Assembly: GCF_032854445.1 (NCBI RefSeq)
Contig: NC_088305.1
Coordinates: 14,371,717 to 14,435,716, forward strand
Source: Liolophura sinensis
Lineage: Eukaryota > Mollusca > Polyplacophora > Chitonida > Chitonidae
Direction of reading: 5' to 3'
Length of the DNA: 64,000 nucleotides
Under the pieces are notes generated by a model that made no database searches, was not told where the DNA came from, and worked only from the letters and a program-made list of their open reading frames with translations. The translations under genes were made by a program, and so were the position numbers. Positions 37,004 to 48,500 of the stretch are shown here, one piece after another (the first letter of the stretch is position 1; the number at the start of each line of letters is the position of its first letter).

Positions 37004-37203
37004 ACCACTGTGGTCTCTGTGAGTTCAAGTCCAGCTCGTGCTGGCCTCCTTTCCGCCCAGACCTGGTTAGATCTCCCCTCAAACCTGCGGATGGTCGTGG
37101 CTTTCCCTGGGCTCTGATCGGTTTCCTCTCACCGTAATGCTGGCCGCCATTGTATAGGTGAAATATTACGGCGTAAAACACCATTCAAATAAATAAATAA
37201 ATG
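37004..37203 (+). mobile_element. tRNA-derived SINE, + orientation (unit B)
   Basis: Equivalent of 11186-11384, sharing the same insertion point. Confidence 0.72.
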
Positions 37204-37613
37204 TATAAAACCACATCCTTGCATGAAAGTCAATGACTGAAATACTGAATGACAGCATCGCCATCTGTGATGCTAAATACATGTACTTCTTATGTAAATC
37301 TCACTTCTGCGATGTGCAAGATCTTTTGCTATGCTGGCGGACACACCGCACACAAGAATATTTCACCTATACGACAGCAGTAACTCTTCGGAAGAGCGGT
37401 GGGAGCGCTGAATTCGTGTTTTGTCCAGGCAGTTAAAAAACCCAAAATAAACCACCACAATTTGCTAAAAAGCCGGAGGATAGTGGTGAAAGAAGATGTG
37501 AAATGAAAGACACTGTACTCAGCAATCGAACAGTTGACTAAAAATTGGAAAAATATCGGAGAGAGTTCAAGTCCCGACACTGTCTTGCTTACTCAGAATA
37601 GCTTCACTGTGTA

Positions 37614-37829
37614 TTTATTTATTTATTTGATTGGTGTTTTACGCCGTACTCAAGAATATTTCACTTATAAGACGGCGGCCAGCATTATCTTGGGTGGAAA
37701 CCGCGCACAGCCCGGGGGAAACCCACGACCATCCGCAGGTTGCTGCAGGACCTTCCCACCTACGGCCCGAGAGGAAGCCAGCATAAGCTGGACTTGAAGT
37801 CACAGCGACCGCATTGGTGAAAGGCTCCT
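37614..37829 (-). mobile_element. tRNA-derived SINE with 13-bp target duplication (unit B)
   Basis: GCTTCACTGTGTA at 37601-37613 and 37830-37842. This copy keeps about 28 bp (GGCCAGCATTATCTTGGGTG and following) that unit A has lost. Confidence 0.88.
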
Positions 37830-39419
37830 GCTTCACTGTGTAAACAGATACACAGATTGCATATCAAACAGTTGTCTTCACTGTCAGTGAGCTCCACAAA
37901 ACCGAGACAGCAAGTGCTAGTAAAAATAAAACACTAAACAGGATTTTACAAAAAGTGGGGTGGCAAAAAACAGAGCAAAAATTAACATGGACTAGTTATG
38001 CTATCGCTATGGTTTAGTAGGTCATATTTGTCGTGACTCGACATACCCAATTCGAGGACAAGTATGTCAAGTATGGTATGGTAGAGATCTCTTCTGCGTG
38101 TGAATCCGAAGTACAGTGTAAGCTAAATCAGGGAGAAGAAACTGATAATTTGCATTCATCATTCACCATGTGCTGAAGGAAGGTTTGAGTTGCACAGGCA
38201 TGGACATATTATTTCACTCCTGAGCCAAAAGTAATATTATTGACCTGAAAACCTTAAAGCATGTCAACAACAAACAGGTCAAATTTAATTCTGAGACAGC
38301 AAAACTCCGAAAGACCTACTCTAGAAAGAGTACTTCTACGTGTAACTTTACATTAGGGAAACATAGCACAGATTCTGAATTCTTGGCAATCCATAGAATG
38401 TGGTGTAGTTCTGTTGGGTACAAAAATAAAACAAAACCAATGACAAACAACGGCAGAAAAAATTGGTGTTCTGAAAACAGAGTAGAGCACAGAGACTTGA
38501 AACTCATGAGAATTCTATCAATAATTTAAACCTGGTTCTCTTAAACGACAGTCACATAGCTTACTGATGGCCTGACTACCAAAAATAAGCCCGTTATGGA
38601 TTTTAACATTTTTCTGAAAGTCTACACTGAGCAAATCCTATGGCAACGCAATAAGCTGTAAACATTCTCAGTGATGAGAAGTTCCACAATCGTTAAACGA
38701 CGTACAAACAGCTGTCAAACGAACTGAATTAATACCTCATGAATCTCACGCTCGGGCTACACTAGGTGGGGATTATCGCAAACAAACGCGGGTAAAAGGC
38801 GTGACTTACGGTAGTTGGTAGACTGAATATACATCTTGCATGGTCAGGTTTGCTGGGTGAACGGTGTTATAAACTACCGTAAAATCGCGTGTTTTAGCCC
38901 CCCTAGATTACAAAAGCCCCCATTTATGTCTCGCATAAATCTGCGAGAACTCACGAGACCAAAATGCTGATTCGGTACATAACAGTTCCAGATTAGTTGA
39001 TCAGTGAAATGGCTGTTTATCACGGGCTAAAGTTGACAGAAGACATAACGAAGAGAGAATTAAACGCGCCGTGTTTCACACGTTCGCCGGGTCCGGTTTG
39101 AGGAAACCGCTTCTGGGAGTACAGACATAAGTAACGCAGTATCCACTCCACCATTGATCAGCTGGATTTTACATTCACACTCAAGGGGATCAGCTGTATA
39201 AAAACACAATCAGCCCACTCGGTTGACATCACAGGAACGACCAGGATGTCCGAAGACCTCTCTGAAAAAGTCTTGACATGTTAAGCGGTAGTTCACATCA
39301 CAATTTAATATATCAAAGATGATTCCCGCACATCTGAACAGGCGTGACCAGCCGACTGATCGTAGCGCTGAGAAGATGTAGACCTATATCTTTCACCGGG
39401 CCCACGCGATTGACCTCTA

Positions 39420-40072
39420 CAGTCTATTTCTTTTAGCCAGTCGCCTATATTCAGATGTCTGTAAAATCAGTCATACTCGTTACCAAAAGAAGTGGAAGTC
39501 TTGTTCTAATTTATAATGTTAAACTCAATCAGCCTTGTTTCGACACCAAAAAGTAATTGCCTCGGATGACGTTATAATTTCTCCTAAACCAGTGGTATGC
39601 TGGATATTGGGAGGAGTTCAACATCTTTGACGCAGGGCGACACCTGGTACCTTAACTGGTATCGACTTAACTGTAAACCCTGTTACGGACACTGCCATAT
39701 TTGTAGTTGTTTATTCGCAGACACAGTAGTGTAATGTGTATCACTGCGTGGAGTTTGTTTTAACCGCTTCTTGATGCATGGTAATACAAATTACTCTCCA
39801 CACCCATTGCCCAGCATTCCGCTTGTTTCCGGACAATTATGACGTCACAGAGGTAATGAGTCTTTGGTGTTTAAACCATGCTAATGTAGTTCAGCACCAT
39901 GAATTAGAAAAAAAAAACAACTGCATTTCCCTTCCAATGACACAGACGTACAACATATCAATGTGTAGAGCCTGTGTTATCACGTGTTACTAAGCAAAGG
40001 CAATTTTGGTAGCGAGTATTACTGATTTTACCCATAGCTGAATATAGGTCACTGGCTAAAAGAAATAGACTA
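39420..40072. mobile_element. Probable MITE (unit B)
   Basis: Equivalent of 13583-14235, with the same inverted ends and TA flanks. Confidence 0.6.
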
Positions 40073-40979
40073 TAGGTTCGTCTGGTTTACCACAAGCTTG
40101 CCTAGAAAGCTGAGGCGCAATGACCTGAAACACTCATGACATCCTGGCTGCTGATGAATTGTGGAGGGCTGAGGTCAATGTATCGAGTTATTGACATCGT
40201 GGGGTTTCCTTCATAAAACGACGTGCGACATAGTTTTTATGGTACATTTCTCGTATGATATTGTGTACGTCCTTATTAATGTACCATTGTCCTATATATG
40301 CGATATCTTACAAGTGCGACTTCTTTGTTGAAGTAGCCCCAGGTGGGTTGAGGTGGACTGACGGTCGATGTGTTGAGGTTAAAGACGCGCTGATTAAAAG
40401 CTCTGGCTGGAATTTCTGACATGACTGACTTAACTTCCTACTTCTCATCCCCCATTTAGAGACCATGTTTGCAGTTTAGACCGTTTCATCCATTTGAAAC
40501 AAATTTTGCGTTGACTTTGAGAGGTCTGTTTACAGTGCAACGACAGTAATGTTAAGAATGCTTGAGTTCTTATTCTTAACGACATTATTCATAAAGTTAA
40601 ATGAGAGTATTGAATAAGGCAACCAACGCCTGCAGTAACGCTTGCTATTATGTAGATGTCAATAGAGCTTGCATCGAGGTAATTTCAAAGACGGAAAAAG
40701 TGTCAAAATTGACGTTAAATCTGTTCTATATTTAATTAGTCTGTCAATGTGTTTAAAATGCCCCATCCGTATAATGATTTGTTTTTCACGTTGATTTATA
40801 TTCCACATCTATAGCTATAGTATTTACGTATCGTGTCATCAAATGTCGGCCATTGTCAAATTATGCTATTTGCAAATCGAACAGTCTAAGTGGACATTGA
40901 TATGCGTTATAACCTGAGATAAAAAAAGATATATTTTGTCGAACTTTCCCACGTGTGATTCAACGAACGTTACGCTGTG

Positions 40980-41350
40980 CAAGAGGACACATGGGCGGCT
41001 TTCATCGCTTACAGGATCGCTTCGTTGGCCTTATGGTTAGACGCGGGATGAGACCCGGATCAGGCCATATACCAAAGACTTTAAAAGTGGTACTTGATGC
41101 TGTCTCGCTTAGCATTGAGAGGTTAGAGCGAGGAAACAGGACTAGTTGACCCGGTGTGAGTATAGTGTGACTGACTGGGGTGTGTTGTCTGGTGTTTTTG
41201 GCATGATACTTCAGTGACGGCAGAATTTTGGCGGCATTGGCTCACATGGTCCTGTCACAAGAAGACAAAGTATATGTATACACACCTAATGACTAGTTAT
41301 ATGACTGGAATATTGTTAACTATGACGTTAAACTCGTTAAAATACATGTT
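40980..41350 (+). mobile_element. Dispersed SINE-like repeat, spacer (unit B)
   Basis: Equivalent of 15180-15560, immediately before the private insert. Confidence 0.5.
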
Positions 41351-41404
41351 TACATACACACATACATGCATACTCAATACACCGCATGTGACACTCTGTG
41401 AAAA

Positions 41405-41734
41405 GAGTTGACTGTTTCCCCATGTCTTATTTCATGCATATAGTTCTTTATTGGTTTGTCATTTTCCTGAAGACTGCTCTTGTCATTGTTGACTCCCAAA
41501 AGCCGTTGTGGCTTAGGACTGGAGCATGATTGTCTGTTTCGACGCCTAGATTCAAATCTTAGTCAAGAAACCCTATGCGGAGAAACCTGTTAAATCCTGG
41601 ATGCAACCCATAAATGACTCTTTACTCTCTATGTTGGAAACCTTTGTGTTGTATACATGGGTCACCCAGTATTCTGCTGGTGAATAAACAAAACAAAAAC
41701 CAAAAAAAATAAACAAGAAAACACCAGTTACCGA
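41405..41734 (+). mobile_element. SINE-like insert private to unit B
   Basis: About 330 bp absent from A (near 15602) and C (near 63123). It contains a tRNA-like stretch at about 41497-41570 (A-box-like TGGCTTAGGACTGG, B-box-like AGATTCAAATC) and ends in an A-rich run of AAACAAAACAAAAACC type. No clean target duplication. Confidence 0.55.
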
Positions 41735-44074
41735 GGCTTCATTTGCATCATTTTCATGTGAACATATATTTAATACGACGCCAACACAGCATTCTGAGTA
41801 GTTTTAGACCAATGACTTCTTATACACTGCAATTAACATCACTACATATTTTTGTAGCTAATTCTGCGTATGCCATTGCGCTGTCAAAGTTGTTATTTTT
41901 TAAGTATATACACAAATAGTTTGTATAAGAACCTACCCAATGTCAACTGACGAAAAGCCGATTTCTATCTGTTACGTGAGACCATTTGTAAATGGTTTGG
42001 TATTTTATTAATTTATTGATTGTTAATTGACATTGTATACTTAAGTAACTTGCAAACAGACAACGATTTTCCCCGAGTTCTCCGATATCGTCCTCAAAAC
42101 AAAAACAACCAAAAAACTGACCTTCATTTTATATCAGTGAAAGTTCTTAAGTATATGACTTTCAGTAACAATATATCCCTCGAAACAGACATTTAAATAC
42201 CAGCCACGATGGAGTTAAATTCCCGAGACTTCTCAGCACTGGGGCTATTCTTTTCCAAGGGGAGACCATAGTGATATTACTGAAATTAAGAAAACTGTTG
42301 TAATGAAACCGAAGGAAAATACTGTGTTCTAGAGTATGGGATACATCTGCCGATGTAATTAAGTGTAAAACAATGTGATATAATTTAACAACATACAGCA
42401 TAGAGAGTAAAACCAGAGCATCGACGACAGTGTGGCGGCTGGCAAATGGTCACACGTAACCGGTAAAATGCGTCTCTATTGTCAATTTACCTCAGTTAAG
42501 GTTTTATTCTAACTATTGATGTAAACACACGGTTTTCAACTGCAGATACAACGGTCGGCGAACAATTAAGCAGACACCTGCATAGCGTACTGCCTGCAAA
42601 TGTATCTAGACAGACCAAAAAGAGAGCATATTTGAGATCATGTTGTTTTATAGATGTCCCCAAAACATCATGATTGGCTAATTTTATTGTCATTCAAAAG
42701 TTGCCGATTCTGAGTTTATTGGTTTGTTTCTCAGTGTTGGTGTTGGTCTTGTTTTTCCTTAAGGTCACAATAAATCATAAAACGGATTGTAAGATCTGCA
42801 CACCCTCACTCTTTGCGACCATTTAGTCTAGCCAGACAGTGAATCCAAAAACGACCTGCGCTTACAGTTTATTTTTGTTTTATTTGATATTACATTGTAC
42901 ACTGCCTGCTAACTAATAGCTTATAAGATACTTAGTGATCACGGTATACACAATGTTTTGCTGCCGACAATATTGACATGGATACAAAACTACTGCATTA
43001 TCTCTGTTTTCTTTAACCAATGAAAATCGTTCATAGTTGTCTTTAAACATTGATCACAATGCAACTAGATAGGTTAGAGAAGTGTACTTACCGGGAAAAT
43101 CAAACTATGGAGTAAGCAGACATATATTTGGCTTTATCTTTGTATTAATGTATATTGACAATTAAAACTTGGCATACGTCACGTCGCCCAGCATGAAGGA
43201 TTTGTCAGGATGTCGCTAGCTCACGACCCACTTTGCCAAGGGGGAGCTCGGTTTAAAAAATAAACTGTTGGGAACGAAATCCAAACATTAGAATATGATG
43301 TGAGTATTTGTAAAGAAAAGAAGAACAATCAGGATGAAAGAGCTTTGAATTTCAACTTTTTTATTTCACTTGCCGACTGCGATAATATTCATAATCTTAA
43401 TTATAGGCTTTAAGTCCACCGGTGTCACTGAACTTTTAATCCGACCAAAACCACAGACGGCGTATCACGCAGTCATTTGGAGAGAGGTTTCTGGAAAGGA
43501 TTTATTATAAATGGAACGTGCCCTTACAGGAAGAGCTTGACTCGGCATTGTCTCAGCTGTTTTTCAGGGTCTAAAATATGTATAATAATTGATGTTTTCC
43601 AGTGAAAACTGTAGCCAATTACAAGGACAGGTCATGGTATACGAATGTTGGACTTCACGTTTAGGTTTCCCTGAATCAGTTACGTGTGCTCGTGTTGGAC
43701 CACGAGAAATGTCACGTCAACGTAGATTTTGAAAGTCTGCGTTCTTTCCAGTATTTGGACAATACGTTTACTTACATTATTATCACGTTTACTCGCATGA
43801 TTATCAGTTAACACTGATAATGCATTCCTATAGTATTATCGAGAGAGACAAAGTCGCTGCATGAGATATTGCGAACTGTAACCTAATATAATATAAAACA
43901 CCAGAGCATAAAGAATAAAACCAGAGCAGCCACTAGAGTGTGATGAATGGCAAGCAGTGGCACGTCACCGGAGATATACGACGTCTTGTCAGTTTACCTC
44001 TGGGTTTAATTCTAACGGTTCATATGAACGGTTAAATAGTAACAAATAACACGATCACTTGAACAGAATTAGAC

Positions 44075-45081
44075 TGTTACGGTATTGAAAACAGCAACAG
44101 AAAACAGACTCAGTGACTCAATATTACAATGTAAACAATGGCTTTATATATGAAATGAGACGTACAGTTTTACAGACAGTTCAACAACAACAACATAAAA
44201 TAACATACACATCAGTATTACCGGTCTTTAAAAGTTTCCAGTTCACCTTTGCATCCCAAGGAACGTATTCCAGGAGATCCAACGTAAAGACTATGGGATA
44301 AACACACACTTCACACAAGTCACAAATTGTCAGGTACTTCGCTAGGATAGCGAACGCGAACACAGTACACAGGTTACACAGAACTGGAACAGTCAAGCCT
44401 TTGAATAACGTCACACCCGCAGAGCACAACACAGGGTAAATACAGACATGGAGGTATAATCCACTTTAGAACGGTCACAGCTCCCGCAGAAACTCACAAA
44501 CGAGCCGTTCAGAGATGTAGAGTAATGTCACCTTGTGGCAGAACGAACGTCCTTTGCAAAACTGAAAACTTCAGTTTAGAGTCCTTGACGACCTTGTCGG
44601 TCAGGTGAGGTCAGCGTGTTAAACAAATTACACAATCAACACTGTATAATCATAATAAAGATCCGAACACCAATAAACGTGACTTCCGCAGAAATTCACA
44701 TAAACCAGACATCAGTACTACTGTGGTACACAAACGGTGCCGGCATAAAAATCTGTCCTCCCAAATGAAACTGGCATCACCAGCTCACATCAAAATAATG
44801 GACTCGATACGAGAGCGTCGCACACTCTCCTGGCTCCCAGTGGATGCAGCAAAAATCCCTCCTCTCTGCACAGAAAACACGGCTTATATACGTCCCAGGT
44901 GGATTCAACTATTTTTGAACACAGAATTAACAGCCAATGAACAGCCAGTGAAATAAACAAAGCCTTGAACAAGGTGCTTTCCATCAGGTTCGCGCTGTAC
45001 ATATATAACAGGGCCTGTTATGCTTTCACAAAGATCCGCAGACTAACAGTACATGAAAACGTTAAATAGTCATACATAACA
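44075..45081 (-). mobile_element. Solo LTR (1,007 bp), unit B only
   Basis: Begins TGTTACGG and ends CATAACA (TGTTA/TAACA ends), flanked by AGAC at 44071-44074 and 45082-45085. Unit A has the empty site GAATTAGACAAAAAG near 23250. TATATAAG on the minus strand near 44884-44891 suggests minus orientation. No internal coding region. Sequence differs from the gypsy-type LTRs at 299 and 49718. Confidence 0.88.
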
Positions 45082-45393
45082 AGACAAAAAGAAAAAAATA
45101 CAGTGATGACTGCGGAATATAAGACATCACTGACCCAGAATTACTCAGAATGCTGTATTGTAAACACATTATATACAAACACATTAAAACAGTGCCATGC
45201 CGTCTATATCAATCCTCTTATGTGTTATCATGAATTGTTTAATGACTCAGCATGCGTCATATTGAAATCCTGCGCACACCGTGTGTACATGCATATGTTG
45301 GTCAGACCGATAAGCCACATTAAGCTATACTAAAGAAAAATGAAGCTGGTTCTTGGACATTTTCTTATACTGTGACATTGGATTAGCAGGACA

Positions 45394-45517
45394 ATGAGCT
45401 CGTCGGGCAAAAATTTCACCCCTTTCAAGAAGGATGGATCTGAAGAGTATTCGACCCAAGTTATGATTCATTACAGACTGGTTGAATCCGTATCGCCCAT
45501 TGTATTGAACCTACTGG
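45394..45517 (+). CDS. Copy 3 exon 1
   Basis: ATG through CTGG|GTAAGT. Residues 1-41 plus one base. It has HYRLVES where copy 2 has HYKLVES. The upstream ATG of copy 2 is ATT here, which supports this start. A non-coding first exon cannot be excluded. Confidence 0.83.
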
Positions 45518-48500
45518 GTAAGTCAATGATATTAGGTACCTTGAGAATTTAAAAAGCTATTTAAGTGTCAAGATCTGTATGTTTTAAAAGCAGGGTTAAA
45601 AAATAAGGATCAGACAGCCTCAATTGTTTTAATAATTATTAAAGAGTTGCATTGCCTTAAAATCGATGTTTTTGTTTCGGGGAGTAATACGGCTACAAAT
45701 GTTTTCTTGGGCCGATTTCACAAAAGTATTTCTGACTTAAATCAAAATTTAAGACGTTGTCACTATCTTTCGTTTTTTCTGGCAACATTAATCAGGTGGT
45801 CAAAATTTTAATTCACAGGGTTCAGAAATTAGCTCTAACATCATACTTCAAGTTTCTGACTTCAGTCAAAAACTGGTTTTGTGGATTCGGCCCTGTAGTT
45901 TCCAGTACTGTGCCCGGAACCCTTGGCGTCACCCAGCGCTGACGTATAGCCACATATGAAGCCGTATTTTCAAGGATGCATGGCGTCATTTCAGCATAAC
46001 TGCCTTAAAATGCCAAAAATTTTATTCTTATTTTTTTTCACTCGTTAGGGTTATTCGACGTTAATCCCTTCGTGAATCTGGTGTTAGCTTCATTTCAGGG
46101 GGTGTAATTTACATCATTTTTATATTTTCACCTTGTTTCTCTTGTGACTGAAATAACACTTAAAATGTAAATCAGTATTCAGTTATTTGTCCTTTTAGTA
46201 TGGTGACGATAGTTTAATTGGAATGTGGCTTAAAACGGCAATCAGATAAATAATAGCTTCCTCCCCCGCCGTACGTAGGAATGTCTGCTAGCAGCCTGAG
46301 GATAGCAACCTGCACTTTCTGGCACCATAATGCAGGTCGTCGTTGTATAAGTTAAATATTCTTGACTACGTCTTAAAACTTCAGTAGAGGAAGGCAGATA
46401 AACGAACAAATGTAAAATACAAATTTACCGCACATAATGAGGTATATAGAGATTTTTAACAGCTATTTTAACAACCAGTTGCAATCCTCAGATTGAGAAA
46501 GCATGGGTGGACTTCGCTTTAAAAACTGCATAAAAGATCGGACTTTTCTTCTTCTGCTCAGAATAGTTAAGCTTAAGTGGCCGCTGTCGCTTTGATAAGT
46601 CATAGAAGAAACAACATACAGAAGTCCGAGAACCTTTTGAGGTTTTATACAACTTTTTTTTTACTCATTGTCTACAAGAGGGGAGGTCTGACATCAGGAG
46701 AAAGTTTTTACAGGACAAGGCAATTACTCACAGTTCAGGCGGCATCGCAATGATTTATTGGTTTTATTTGTTTTCCGCAATCAGAGAAAACGGTGCCTTT
46801 CCAGGGACAGACGTTTGCTATTGGAGATTATGGATCAGCTGATAGTGGGATATCATACGCGCTGTTCCGGAAAGCTGTTGGTAAGTGTAAGGCCGTGAGG
46901 CGTGTCTTGTTCCACTGGACATTATTTTGAATGTGTCAGAGTTTCTTGTGTAAGGGTACAACTAAAGATGAGAACAACTAGCTTGTTCAACTCTCAGATC
47001 AACGACAGGCCTTACACAAGATCAAACAAAAGAAACACTATAAAGCATAAACACGTCCAATACATGTATCTGAACAAAATAGAAAAATAATACCACTGAA
47101 AATTATATACAAAACCATACAAATGATTTTAAAAATAAAAACATGTAGCCTCTTGCTCAGATGAGTCCAAATCCGATGGAATATTCCGACTTCCACAGGC
47201 GGGTCTGTCATTGTAAATATGAGGAATTCGGATGACGAATTAGGATGACGGTTCAATAAGTGACAAGCTGTAGTGGACACAGGACGCTGACGATTGTTAA
47301 TCTTCTCAGGGCGGATGGGTTAACAGTAGTGTCCGTAATGCTCAGCTGATGATGTGTGTTTCACTCCTCGGAAATGTACCTAAAGTCACTTTCAGGGTAA
47401 TATGTGATGAAATTGTGCGTAATCGCACAAAGAGGCAATGAGCGATACAAGCTCCAAAATAATGTCTGAAAGATTAGCAAGAGGCTAAACATTAGCTAAC
47501 AAAGTGCAACGTACAGAAAATGGAGTACAAATGATGAATGCCAAATGGCCTGAAAGCATCCAGAACTCTCAATAAGTCTCCTTTCTCTTCTGACCTGCTT
47601 TCATAGGTCTTATATAGACTGGTGGAATTGTCTAGAATAAGAAAATTCTTGAACACTTGTCGTAAACAAACAGGCCCCGAACTGAGCGTATTCTGGAACA
47701 TTCTAAAGCAGAGGCAGACAGCAGGCCCTTAACTCAGCATATGTAAACAGTGGCAAGCTAAATTTAGAAGCTGACGGCAGTTGTTCACATAACACAACTG
47801 TTTGTGTAAGAAATGTATCTTGTAAGTCTGTTACTGTGTTTTTACCGTTATCAGAAAGTTTGTTTGACATAGACCTAGTTACAGCACAAGAGGGATACAA
47901 ATCTGGAATTTCTTTCTCAACAGGATCAACAGTTTGATTTAAACAAGGTTTGTCAGTCACAATAAACTTAATTATTACTGTGTCACCAGCAGGATCATCA
48001 CCAAGTAGTAGATGAATTCCTTTAAAAGGCAAAGTAGGCCTAATGCAGACAGTAGCAGGGTCCGAAATAATATCTGATGACAAGTAAGCTTTGTGAAGAG
48101 GCACAGATTCAAATTCAGCAGAGCTTACACCTCTGATTAATACATTTGATCCAGAATATGACTCATCAGAAAATGGCAAAACATCTGTAACAATAAAGAC
48201 TGAGAAGCTCCAGTATCTCTTAATACCCTGATCTTTGTATCACATATCAATTTTAAGTGAGACTTTACCTTCGCAAATAAATAGCTCAAAAACCTTCATA
48301 ACATTATCCTGTGAATTCCGTGTACAATCTACTGGTGGAGTCTTAACATTATCAAATGCATCAACATTGTTCTTTATGTCAGACTTTTTAGCAGTAACAC
48401 ACAAACCAGTAGGCTTGGAGCCACCCTCCTGTTCTTGCCTTCTCTTTTAAAGATAATAATTTGATATAACATGGCCTGGCTTCCTACAATAATTACATGT

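Larger units (their letters stand above)
35700..45393 (+). other. Spacer between copy 2 and copy 3 (9.7 kb)
   Basis: No supported gene. Shorter than the first spacer because the 5.3 kb segment is absent (junction near 42202). It carries SINEs at about 36019, 37004 and 37614, the MITE at 39420, the dispersed repeat at about 40980, a private insert at 41405-41734, a hairpin at 43801, and a solo LTR at 44075-45081 only about 310 bp before the copy 3 ATG. Confidence 0.6.
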
